Source: Desmodesmus armatus (lineage: Eukaryota; Chlorophyta; Chlorophyceae; Sphaeropleales; Scenedesmaceae). Taken from it: a stretch of DNA of 64,000 bases. The stretch is from assembly GCA_007449985.2 (NCBI GenBank), contig VIIQ02000050.1, positions 96,467-160,466 of the forward strand. The letters are read 5' to 3'. The translations under genes and the position numbers were made by a program. The notes under the pieces were generated by a model that saw only the letters and a list, made by a program, of their open reading frames with translations, was not told where the DNA came from and searched no databases. This document shows positions 35,824 through 47,500 of this stretch, piece by piece. The stretch's first letter is position 1. Each line of letters starts with the position of its first letter.

Positions 35824-38800
35824 TCACTGCCCTGCCTGTCCTTCCTGCTGCGGCGCCTGCCGCCCAGTCCACACTGCTGTGCTGCGCTCATGATAGTGCC
35901 TGGCCGCCGCTGCTGCTCGTTTTGCAGCTGCCTCCAGTTCCTGCACTCCCCTCACCGCCTGAAGCTCTGCACCCAGCTGCAGCTTGAGGGCCAGCACAGA
36001 GTCCTGGGCAGCACCTGCAACACACAACACGCCAAGCTTAAGCAGCGGCAACAGCAGTGCTCAAAGCTGCCTGCCAGGCAAGAAAGCTAGGCATTGTTTC
36101 CATGACGAGTGCTGGTCATGGCTCATGCACAAGCCACCAAACACCACTCTGTGTGCCAGTGCCCCTCGGTAGCATCAACTGGTGGTGAACATCTGCGTCA
36201 TTTTCTTCGTGCAATTGCAACCAACGAGTCAACCACTACGTGCCGCTGCAGCATGCCACTCACACAGCTTTTCAAGCTTGAGCTGCTCCAGTGCGGCAGC
36301 CGCCTGGTCCTCCGCGAGCCGCTGCTCCTGTGCATGTTGGGCTGCCGCCAGCTGGCCAACAGCTTTGGCTCGCCGCACCATGTCGTTGCGCAGGTACTTG
36401 CTGCAGCACGTGTTGTGGGTATGTCAGCATGCACCCAACGTCATGGGTGCCCAGGAACCACACACATGCTGCTTGGCACAACTGATGGCATGCATGCAAC
36501 CCATCCCACAGCACGGCTGTACTGCCTGGTTTGAGCTCCTTCAGTGTTGGCCAGTTACACACCTGCTTGCTGGCTTATGACAGCTGACAGCAGAGGCAAA
36601 AGCGCGGGGCCCTACCTGAGTTTATTGCATTCCGTTGCGAATGTTGCCACTTGCTGCCGCTGCTTGTGCCTGGTAGCTGGTGCTGCTGTGCGCACATGCC
36701 TGAGGGAGGCAGCACGGTGCTGCGCTGCAGCCTGCTGGTGGTGCTGCTCCTGCCGCAGCTTCTTCTTTGTGGCCTGCAATGAGGCACACAACACACACAG
36801 CACAATGCTTAGATCAGCACACCGCTGCAGTGGATGAGTACGTCATCATCACTTCTACCCCTGCTGTCCCTTTGCTTCACTGCTGTGCGGCTGTGCCACA
36901 GTGACAGTGTCACACTCACAGGCACTTCCTGGTCAGCGACACGCACAGCATTGCACCCTTGCACATCCACACTTCTTGCCAAGAAGGGTACGGTACCCTC
37001 CAAAGGACAAAGGAGCATTTGCAAGAGCACAGTGCGCTCTAGAGCCTTTAGAGATCCATAGGGACCTGACGGCAAGCTATCGATACCCTCAATATCGTGC
37101 AGCGACTATTGCTGCTCACCTCAACCTCGGCCTTGGTAGCTGCGCTGGCTGCCTCCCGCCGCTCCTGGTCCCGTTGTGCGGCACCCCAGGCTGCCTGCTG
37201 CTGCAGCTCACGCAGTGCCGCACACCGTGCTGCTGCCAGGGCCTCTGCCTGCTGCCTGAATGCCTGTGCCGCTGCTGTGGCACCTGCTGTGGTGTCTGGC
37301 CAGTAGTGGGGTGTGCTGATGTTGCTGGTGTTCAGCAGCACTGGGGCCTTGCCTACAGGCAGGCACACCACCCCCGGGGCTGAGCAGGCATTCATGGCTA
37401 TATGATGATAGTGGCTAGCAGCGGTTTCCACCTGGTGGTGAGTCACTAAGGCGGCAGCCAATCTCTACTGTGACATGTCCAGCCGCACGGAGAACCGCTT
37501 CAAGCCCCTGCCAAGCAGGGGTGGTGACGTGCATGGTGACCTGCCTCGGCCTTCGAATTCGTGCAGGTGGCGACATTACAATGCCATTATTATTGGATCA
37601 TGCCTTACTTTGCCTGGTATGCTCAACCACCAGGTTTTCCAGCAGTCCTGCACACAAAAGATCAGCCTGATCTTTTGAGTCAATACACACACTTACCATC
37701 CTGCTCTGTTTGGCTGGAGAGGGCTTTGGAAGCTGTCACCGCCTCCTGCCTTGCACAGCTTTCGGCCGCTGCTGCCGCTGCAGCAGCTTGAGAGGTGCTG
37801 GCCAGCTGACCCTTGAATGCACACACCTGTCAGGAGCACAGCACAGCACACCTCAACAAAGCTGCCTGCATGTGAGGGAGACAGACTGTCTCCCTGGCAG
37901 GGGTTCAGCCAAGGATCTATAATAGGGATAGTCCCAGGTGCAGTCGGCTTGCTTCAAAGCCATCGCCTATAGGAACACCAACCCCACACATCCCGGCGCC
38001 GAAGGCACTAGTGTGTTTGGAGTGGGCGCACGCATGCCTACCCGAGCATATGGGTCCCCGGTATAGCATGTCTATTGTACCTAGTAGGACCCTGCATCCT
38101 GCTCCTGGCATGCTGACAACAAGCTCCCTGTGTATGAACCCAGCGACTGCAGGACCACAGTGCAGTGTGATACTTTCTGGGATTCAGCCCAAAGCTCCTG
38201 GGGCCCTAACTATGCACCTGCAAGACTTGGGACGATGCGTACCCTGCATTGCACCTCTATATTGCGGGCTGCATGCGCATCCATGTGTGCGGGCAGCGCT
38301 CACCTGTTTCAGCTTCGTCTGCTCCAAGTAAGCCCCCAGGCTGTTCACATCTGGCCGTCCCACCAACGTGCTTGGCGGTAGGCTGACTACACAGCACTCG
38401 TCCACCGCTGGCCCGTCCCTGCTGTCACTGCTATTATCGTCAGCCGACGCGCCACCACCAGGATACTCCCCTGCACCTGCTGTTGCACCAAACGCTGTAC
38501 CCAATGCTGTCTTTGCACTGGATTTTGACTGCGCCCACCGCTCCACTGCGTCCAAGTCAATAGCATCCTGCTCCCACAGCTCTTCTGCTGCAAGCTCCCG
38601 TACAAGGAAAGGGAACCGGGTCAGCACAGAAACCTGCAGCTGCAGTGTGCTGCTGCCTGCAGACCCGCCGACCCAACCTGTTCCTGCAGAGCCTGGTGCT
38701 GCAGCAGGGTTTGCGGCTGCAGCAGCTGACAGTGTGGCAGTCGGATGAATCGGCTGTAAAGGCACTGCATAGCCCAGCATGCGGGGACTGCTTTTGGTGC

Positions 38801-38856
38801 TGCATGGGGCAGGAGGCCACTGCTGCACCACTGCTGCTGTAGGTGGCTGCTGTGTC

Positions 38857-38901
<45 letters not shown>

Positions 38902-41726
38902 AATGGTCCTGACGGCTGCACCGGTGCTGCTGTCTGCTGCGGAGCGGTAAGGCTGCTGCTGGATGCGTGGACCTTGTTGCCTAGCTTGCCGCCCTGCGCA
39001 GCCGTGGCAGCAACTGCGCCAGGCTGCAACCGGCCTGCTGCTACTTTGGTGCTGCTCGTGCTGCCATTGCTGCCGGCTGGCGCAGTTGGTAGTGCTGCTG
39101 CAGCTGCTGTGGGGGTCTTGTCAGTGGTGCTGCTGGGGCTGTGGGTGGTGCTGAGGCTTGTCAGGTTCCTGTAGGCTGCACCCAGTGGGCTCTCCTGCAC
39201 CGTCATTAGGTTGGCATACGCCCCTGAGCGCAGGTCATATGTGTATGCTGCCAACAGTGCTGCACAGCAAAAGGCATCAGCATGCACCAAGCAGTCGTCA
39301 AAAAGACCTGGGAACAGTTCTGGGAACAGTTGTACCAAAGACGCCTACGCTGGTCAGCAGTGTGTGCATACAGAGTATGCGGGTAACCACCGCGACTTGC
39401 ATCTCACATACTGACCGGTACAACAACAGGCAAGCCAGCATGCCATACGTTATGCATGCTTGTGCCTGTTGCCCAGCTGCTCTGCCACCCCCCCCCCCCC
39501 CCCGAGCTCTGGCTAGCTGTGTGTTCCACGCACCTGCCCGCTGTGCCGCCTGCTGCTTGGACCTGAACGTGACGAGTTGGGCCACATCATGCCGGCTGCA
39601 TGCACCAGCCTGGATCTGGGCGGGGTCCAGGATGTCCTGCAGCCACAACAAAGTGTGCCAGCACAGCAACATAATGAGCACCAGAGCTTTTCGCGTTAAC
39701 CTCCTGTGCAAGCATCCAATACTCCAGGGGACCGTCAGGTCGGACCTGAGCATCCAGCAGGAAACCCTATGGCTTCCACTGGCAGTGTGCAGTGCCACAA
39801 TGGCACGGAAACAAAGAGGAGACATCAGCAGCGCGTGAGATTGGCGGTCGTCAAGTCAATGTACACAAGCACCTCGAGGTGAGCTCACCTTGACCGAGCA
39901 GCAATCCTGCAGCAGCTTTGCAAGGTGGGCCCTGCTGACAGCATCAGCCGCTGCTGAGCACCCTGCAGGGATGACTGGAATCTCGGCACCAATCCAGGCT
40001 GGCAGGCCCTCCCTGATGGTGCTGCTGCTGTCACTGCCGCCACCAGGCTCCGTGTCAACAAGATCCTCGCTGCTGCCGCTGCTGCTGCAACTGGATGAAT
40101 CAATCAGGAACAGATCACCTCCCTCTGGCTCGATTGCAAACCACAACCTGCATGCCACAGATGACCTTGAGTAACTGCGACCAGCATACTATGGCGGGCC
40201 GCCACATGTCCCGAGCACAAATGCTCAACATCACCACGCCATCAGCACATGCGCCGCCACATGTGTTGATGAATGGTTGCAGCCGTACATGTTTGCATTG
40301 ATTGGTTGCAAAAGGAGCTTTCATAAGTATGATGGCCTACGCACACTGCAGCAGCCAGCCTCTGTGTTGTACCTGTGCTCAGGGAACGAGGATGACCCAT
40401 CTCTGCATCGTTCCGCTGCTGCCTCCATGAGCCTCACAGCAGCCACATCCAAGCACATGATGCAGCTGAACCGCAGCTGCGTCTGCGCGTGGTGGTATGC
40501 CTCTGCTGCTGCAGCCAGCATGGCCAGGCGGCTGCGTAGGACGTCTGAGGCACCGCCAGCACACACATATCATGCGCAGACGGTCACAGGCTGAGGTTAA
40601 ATGTAAGTAGAGGTACTATACTAAGCTAGGCCTTGTTGCAGCACACGGTTGGACTCAACATATCAGGCCCAGGTTCAAACTCGATCATTTTCAGCAACAA
40701 GCCAGTCAAGCAACACTATGTGATGTGTACAGCTCAAGACTGGTCAAGCATAATGCCTGTAAACAGGATGATGAGAAATCAGGGGCTGGAACCACACCGA
40801 CTCACAGGCATGCCATGCGCGCTGGATGACGGTGGCTGCTCTGTTGAACAGCAGCCTGTTTGCAACGTCCTGCTGCTGGCGGCTGCTGTAAGAGCGCCAA
40901 GCGGCTTGCACAGCCACTGCTGCTGCAGTGCGCTGCACAGTCTGAACCAGCAGGGGGATAATCAGCGCAGGCTGCTGCTGCTGCTGCTGTTGCTGTCTGT
41001 GCTGTCCGCCGCCTGCTGCACTCCAGCCTGCTGCAGCTCAAGGTCTTGCAGCAGCTGGCCATTGTGACTGGTGATAGCCGCTGCTAGATCCTGCAAGAAT
41101 GGCTGCTCATCTGGCAGTGCTACAGGAACAAGTGCTGTCGGCCACCATTGGAGTTGAGTGGAGGTCTGGTGCTGCGATTGCGCCAGGCGTGACCTGCCCC
41201 TTGCAGCTGCCTCACGCAGCTGCGCAGCATCAACTGAGCAGCCACGTGCTGCGATGTGCTGACATGCAGGGTGCCATGGGAACCTGCACACATGGACAGC
41301 AGCACTGCACAACACAGTTGAGCTGGGCTGCACTTAGTTGGGGATGCACGGCCGATGAAGCTTGCTGCAGCCGCTGCTTATGACAGCCAAGCAAGATACG
41401 TACCTATTGCTGCTGCTGTTGATGGCAACGACCCCTGCATGTGATGTCAGCTGCCTGCCGCAGCGTGATGCTGTGATGACGAGCCCATCATGCTGCTGCT
41501 GTCCAAGGAAGCCATCCACAGTGTCTGCTGCCAAGGCCGCACCCTCGCCAGACCAGCCAGCTGCTGGACTCTGCAGGGTGTACTGAGGTAGCAACTCTAT
41601 TCCTTCTGGCAGGTCTGGCAGGACGTCATCATGATGGTTATGTCGCAGGACAGGCACTGCACAGCTCTGCAGCGCACTCAGGCTCGCTTGCGGCACAAAT
41701 ACCAAGACCACTGGAGTGTCAAACAT
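35824..41726 (-). CDS. Unassigned IQ-motif and coiled-coil protein
   Basis: I do not recognise the family. Exons (minus): 41726-41400, 41258-40806, 40544-40373, 40147-39889, 39636-39534, 39259-38304, 37826-37697, 37286-37120, 36773-36616, 36400-36264, 36014-35824; about 1,017 residues. Phase holds from 41258 to the stop if one base missing near 40965 is allowed for. The N-terminal exon encodes a compact segment starting MFDTPVVLVFVPQASLSALQ. Two IQ motifs for calmodulin or light-chain binding follow (AVAVQAAWRSYSSRQQ and AATVIQRAWHAYVLRSRL). A middle part contains RLWFAIEPEGGDLFLIDSSS and LPAWIGAEIPVIPAG. After a poly-Ala/Ser/Thr region the last ~230 residues are Ala/Glu/Gln/Arg-rich coiled coil. 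The junction of the first two exons is the least certain and the true start may lie further upstream. A cytoskeletal or ciliary role is conceivable given the IQ plus coiled-coil layout, but that is a guess. Confidence 0.68.
38860..38900. repeat. (CTG)n encoding poly-Ala
   Basis: Run of CTG/GCT units that the IQ protein reads on the minus strand as a stretch of about 14 Ala. Confidence 0.85.
39488..39503. repeat. Poly(C) run, 16 bases
   Basis: Uninterrupted C16 in an intron of the IQ-protein gene. On the coding strand it is G16, 30 bases past the donor at 39533. Confidence 0.95.
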
Positions 41727-42913
41727 AGCTATATCTGCAGAGTGACGAGGTCAAACAGGAGTCTGAACAAGTGGGGCTCTGCTTAGCGGTGCTGGCCCAT
41801 CAGAATGCTGCAACAGCAGTCTGTGTGTCTGCTGCTGAGTAATGTGATGGTCAGTGCCAGACTGCCCAGAAGCAGACAATTAGGAGCAGTGATGAAAGGC
41901 ACGGATTATGGTGATATTTGTATCGTCTTCAAGTTGAGCTCAGCTGTTGGGTTCCGACAGTTTGTACAGTATTGCAGTACGATGTTGACGCGCTCAAAGT
42001 GCACCGATCGCAAGCCTGTATCTTTTCATCACCATGGAATTAGAAAGACACCGATACTTGTTGAATGCGTGACTGGTTCGCTATGGGGACAATCAAGCAC
42101 TTGAACTTTGAGCAGCTGGCTTTGAAGCAATGCCATTTCTTGCCCTTTCTTAGCTGAGTTCATGACTTGTCAGTGGTTATGATTGCAACATGCATGCCGC
42201 ACATGCATGGATTGCAACATGCATGGACAGTGTCCAATGCCTTCGCTACTGGCAACGCAAACACCCTGGCCAGGCCATGGCCTCGGGGGACGCTGTGTCA
42301 CTGTGTCACGTGACTTGTCAGTGGCCCTGGCAGGGCTGTGCCCAGGGAATGCAGCAGAATTGGGCCCTCATTGGGCCAGGCTTGCTTGGTACAGTCCCCC
42401 CTCAAGGCTTTTCAATGTGAGGGCATCTGTGCAGCATGTCAACCAGCGAAGGCTGTTGGAAGCCTCAACCTGGTGGCACCACGCTCATGTGCCGGAGACA
42501 CTTCTGTTGAAGGAAGCCACTGTATGCCGATATGGCATGACATTGTATCATCAGGAGATAATGCGCGTCAGTTGAACCTATTGCTTAGCAATGCTATCCT
42601 AGCTTGTGACCCTCCCTGAGTGCGGGTGCATTTTGATTGTGGGTGTTACAGTGCAAGCCAATGTGTTGCAGCTGCAATGTTGTAGTAGCGCATGTTCCAG
42701 CGCCCACTATTCAAACCACTGCAGGAAATGTACAGGAGACATATATGCACAAAATTATGTCCAAGGAAAACACTGATACAAGCAGACTGCACAGGCGCAC
42801 TGCTGGTGACAGAACATCCTGCACTGTATATACACAGTCATCCCAGCAACTTCATGACCTACCCTCCCTGCATGAGCACCCAGTGTGCTGGAAGCCTGGT
42901 GAACTGGTCGGCG
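41727..42913. other. Stretch without a confident gene
   Basis: Between the IQ gene and ZSWIM7, both minus strand. It should hold the IQ-gene promoter (or a missed first exon) and the ZSWIM7 3' untranslated region. A short direct repeat, GATTGCAACATGCATG, occurs at 42181-42196 and 42209-42224. Confidence 0.45.
42646..42650 (-). terminator. Candidate TGTAA polyadenylation signal of ZSWIM7
   Basis: TGTAA on the minus strand, 264 bases past the ZSWIM7 stop codon. Positional support only. Confidence 0.4.
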
Positions 42914-43964
42914 TCACGCTTGCAACAGGTGCTCTGCCAAGGCGGCGTCCGACACTGTTATGATGGGGCAGCTCTTCAGTATGAAGGCCAGCCTGGCAGC
43001 AAGCTGGTGCTTGCACTGCGCACACACAACAGCAACAACATCAGTGACGGGTGTTGTGTTGCTGGTTTCTGTCACGACCTCATGACTGCGGATCCTCCTC
43101 TCACTCCTGGAAAAGCTCTGCTGGCGCCAGAAACAACCTTTTTGGGTGGCCAACCAGGCAGGGCCGGCCCTGCCCGGGCAATGCAGCTGCATTCTGCAGG
43201 TGGTCTGTGTCTGTGTGGTAGCTCACCAGGGCTGGTCAGTATGTCATTCATTACCCCAAAACCGGGCATGCCGCCACGAGACTCACATAAGGTGCCTCAG
43301 ACTTTGCGACAACCTCATAGTAGTGCGCCTGACAAGAGCAGTAACTCTTGGCCAGCGTCAAATACTGTCCACTCTTGCCATGCACCTGCAGGCACACCAA
43401 GGCTGTCTGATTGTGGCGCCAAGGAGGAACAATGGAGCTGCAGCCTGAGCAGCTGACACACAGCTGCAGTATGAAAGTGTGAACTGTAACCGCATACTGG
43501 CGCTGCACGGTGACACTGTCAATCTCACTGCTGTGGTCTGGTATCTGAGCAGCCTGGTTGTGTGTGCATGTAGCCCTCAATCGACTCTCATTCCTGCCGT
43601 ACCTCAAAGATACATCGGCCGCTGGGCTCTGCCTGGTAGCACTGCACTTCACGTTGGTCCACCACCTGCAGCGCTTTCTGCCAGTTTTTGCCAAGTAGCA
43701 CGCCAAGCTTGGCAAGAAGCTCGACATGGACTGCAGGTGTGGTTGAAATAACATTAGCTAGATCCACAGCTAAGCTTGGGCACAATCCTCGCCACACCCA
43801 CCTTGGCCTTCTGCTTCCACCCGTGCCGCCAACTCCTCAAAACACTGCTCTGCAAGCCTGATGGGGGATGACACCAGGTTAGACTGCTTGCTCTTCAGAG
43901 TAGATAAAAGACCTTGAAGTGTGCACGCTTACTCGACGATACTTGGGGGAGTGTTTGCTGCCAT
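42914..43964 (-). CDS. ZSWIM7: ZSWIM7 / SWS1 homologous-recombination factor
   Basis: SWIM-domain subunit of the Shu-type complex that assists Rad51/Dmc1 filaments in homologous recombination and meiosis. Exons (minus): 43964-43933, 43857-43802, 43730-43603, 43385-43287, 43015-42914; 417 bases, 138 residues, against 140 for the human protein. The SWIM zinc ligands are present as C88-x-C90 and C106-x-H108 (SYCSCQAH ... CKH). The conserved core KALQVVDQREVQCYQAEPSG matches the family block ALDLVDR..I..I.SPSG, and the C-terminus ITVSDAALAEHLLQA matches the family end. The exon 2 acceptor is fixed by phase: the CAG at 43860-43858 keeps the frame, while the nearer AG at 43852-43851 does not. The start is the first ATG in frame. 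The gene is arranged head to head with the dynein gene. Confidence 0.93.
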
Positions 43965-44584
43965 CTTTTGCTGACTGGATGATCTGGCCCTGATCAGTCA
44001 TGGCATCACCCAGCCCCAACCATGAATGCTGCAGCACCGTCTTGGCAGCATGAAATTGATATTACCCGTGCAAACTGGAAGTGCAACCACTTTGGCCGGT
44101 TTCAGGCAGTTGTCAACAGCTGGGTTACGTAAGGAGGAGACACTTGCAAGGGCAGAACGGTGACAATCGCTGTGTTAACGTGTCGGGCCTGATCGTTCAT
44201 GCCACCGGATCGCACCACGCCGTTTGCAGCACACGTATTTGACTCATCTCAACAGGTGCTGCTCCACACCACCAACTCCTGCTTCCAAGATGACATAGGC
44301 CTTTTCCTGCAGAGCTGAGGGATGCCTCAGCCAAACAAGGAACAGGGGCCTGAGCCCCAGGTAAATTGCGGCACAGCACCAGGACACAACTGCAGCTGTT
44401 GCCCATCAGCCTGATCGCATCATCAGCAGCTGATTGCCAGCCAGCACACATGGGCTTGCTGATGACAGGAGCAGTAAAGGATGGTGCAGCATATCACACA
44501 TGTACCAGCGCTAAGATGGCAGTTGATCGTGTGGGTTGCATGTTGGCCGCTGTACAGCACATGTGTGTTGTGGTGTGCATGCAG
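43965..44584. promoter_or_regulatory. Shared divergent promoter region, ZSWIM7 and dynein heavy chain
   Basis: The minus-strand ZSWIM7 start at 43964 faces the first supported plus-strand dynein exon at 44585. The dynein start codon is probably in this interval: ATG at 44449 followed by GGCTTGCTGATGACAGGAGCA and a GT donor would join in phase to exon 44585, but this is not proven. No TATA box stands out. Confidence 0.5.
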
Positions 44585-47500
44585 GTGGCTCAGTCGCCAG
44601 ATGCACAGCTGAAAAGCAGTCTGTACCCAGCACCTCGGCAGTCTGCAGCCGCACCTCTGCCAAAGTTTGTACAGGAGAGCCTCAAGCGCACAGTATCTCC
44701 ACAGCGGCTATCACCCGCGGCACAACTGGTGGGTCTGTGCGCAGCAGCTTGCAGGCACGACATGCCCAAGTATCGCTCCTTCTGGTCCCTCTCACTGACA
44801 GCACTTCATGTCTGCAGGGTGCAGGACAGGCAACAAAGCACCTGCCACCGTTGGAAGCACGCCTGGGACATGCGGCAGGAGTACAGGTGTCCGGCAAGGT
44901 GTGCCTGGCTGCGACTAAGGAGACAGGCTGAATTAGTGCCAGTTGGGCGCAGCAGCTGCGCTTCACAGCAGCCCTGTTGATGCTTTTGCTGTGCTGTGCT
45001 GTGCTGTGCATCCGCAACACTTTGCAAAGTGCATAGGCTTTGCTGGCTTGTTTGTGATACCCGTCACAGCAATGCTATGTCTTTGAAAGATGACATGACC
45101 TGGTGGCTGCTGCTGCTGCGGTCTGTCAAATCCCACATGCAGCTCCCTGAAACCCCGCTGTCGCCCAGGGCGGCACTCAGCCCCCTGCACGTCAAGCCAG
45201 GGCTAGCAGCAGCACCTGCGCTGCGTGGCACCAGCATTGCAGCAGCACGCAAGCACCTCAGCATAGATGTGGCGCTGGAGGCAGGCAGAACAGGTGACCA
45301 TGCATGCAGGCTCCGTGTTCTGCTGCATAAACATCAGCAGTGAAGAGTATGCCTGGCGGGCCATTGCTGAAGGAGCACCAACAGCGCACAGGTTGCCGCT
45401 CACACACGCTGTTCCTCTTCTTCCTGTGGTCTGTGATACAAGGTTCCATGCTGGCACACATTCAAACATAGCAGCTGCCTCCTTGACTGCCAGTAACAAG
45501 CGGCATCAGCCTGCACCTACATCAAAATGCAGAGTGTGTCCTGCACAACCTCCCCTGTACTGCAGGCTTGGCGTCGCCCCAGCTGAAGTCAGCCACAGGA
45601 CCCCTCAGCACGCACAGGGACAGCTGCTTGGTGCTGCCAAACAGCCCCATGGCCCCAACGCCTGCATCGCAGGCCATTTGGCAGACGCAAAGCGTCCCCC
45701 CAAAGACGCCGCTGTCTAGGGCCGGCACCGCAGGTGCAGCGCTGGCCATAGCAGACAGGAGCAGCAGCAGCACGCTGGAGCCAGCAGCGCAATCACCGCA
45801 GGAGCCGTCACAGCAGCAAGCGCCGCAGCCGGTTGCACGGCAGGCAGTTGCAGATGAGTACAACTACATCAGGTGAGTGAGAGCGTGACACTGTTGCAGC
45901 TGGTTGCGTGAGGCAGCTGGCACCTCGTCCGTGCATGCTCCAACTCTTGGGGCACAGGCCGCCCGCACCTCAGCACTGCCCAGCATCCAAGCTGCCAACT
46001 GTGATGTGTGTGAGCTGATGTTGTGCAGACAACTTGCAGGAACAGCCAGCTCGGGTGGTGACGCTTACTGTGCCCTGCCTGCATGCATGCGTGTCCTTTT
46101 GCCCCTCAGGCTGATCTTCACCCTGCGGGAGTACCCCACCACAGAGGACTTCGTGTACCTGCGGCGCTTCAAGCGCTGGCCTGCTGACTGCAACCCCTAT
46201 GCCCTGGAGGTGGTGCAGTTTGCAGACATCGACCAGGCGAACTACTACACCATGAGTGTCAGGGGCATCACACACTACATTGATGGCGTCAATGCAGAGT
46301 TTGCAAGTGAGCACCTACCTGGAGTGATTGCATGGCAAACCAGCCCTGACAGTGAGGGTGGTACAGGCACTGGTCGTGCAGAACCTGGTGCACAAGCTAT
46401 GGTTGGCCATTCATGGCGGCCTCAAGCAGCGGCAGCATGCGTCAGCACATGGCTGCAACGCAGGGTGTGCAGTCTGATGATTGTTCAGCTGTATGCAAAT
46501 GTGCTGTTGACTTGTTGATCAGCACACCTATCACCGCATGCGTGCCTGCTGCAGGCTTGGAGCAGTGGGAGCAGGAGGTGAAGCTGTTTGTGGCGCTCAA
46601 GCAGCTGCGCCTGTTCAGGCAGCACAAGCTCTGGAAGGCCTTCAAGTGCTGGAAGTCTGCCATAGACAGCACCAAGCTGGCAGCTGCCAAGGTGGCACTC
46701 AACAAGCAGCTGTTCCTGCTGAGCCCCATCTTCCAGCAGCCGCTGCAGCAGTTCCATGCGCTGAGCAGCATGCGGCTGCACAGCATACAGCCGGGAAAGG
46801 TGAGTTCACTGGCAGCTGGACACTCTTGCTGAAGATTTCTCGTCTCGTTCCCTTTTTGTCGACAGCAGTACGGGTGCGTGTGACACGCTGTTTGTTTAGG
46901 GGGATTGGACTGTTGTGTCTGCCTGGTTGATTTGCAGGTGTACAGCCTGGCACAGTTCACGCAGCAGCATGCCCAGCAGGTGCAGCACTGTGCACAGCAG
47001 CTGGCACAGTTCAGTGAGGCAGCTTTTGACATAGTCCAGGCGGCCTGTCGGGACGACCTAGTAGCCCTGCAGCAGCACCTGGAGACCTTCAGCGTCAGGG
47101 CGGACGGCAATGCACCGGCACCAGCCGCAGCCACACACCTGACGTTGCCGACTTCCCCAGCAGGCGGGAAAGGCAGCAGTCAAATATCGGTGGCAGAGCT
47201 GCTGAAGAGCCGCAGCACGGGCAGGCAGCAGAAGTTCAGCACAACGCCGACCGGCAGCAGCACCAAGGGCCCAGGCGAGCCAAAGTCAGCGCAGCAGGTG
47301 TGTTAGGCGTGTGGCTGGACGCGTGCATCAGTTGCAGAACCTGACGGATTTTGGCTATTTGCACACACGTGGCTGCAACTGCTGATGGCCCCTGGCATGA
47401 ACAGTGCAATGGCTATATGGGGCCTGCCAAGATGCAACCACACTGGATGCCTGCAACTGAGAAGCTTCATATGGGTGCTGAGCCAGGCAGTGAACAAATA

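Noticed and set aside
38368..39338. Plus-strand Cys/Leu-rich frames opposite the IQ-protein exon
   Set aside because: Antisense shadows of a poly-Ala/Ser exon with phase-consistent splicing on the minus strand.
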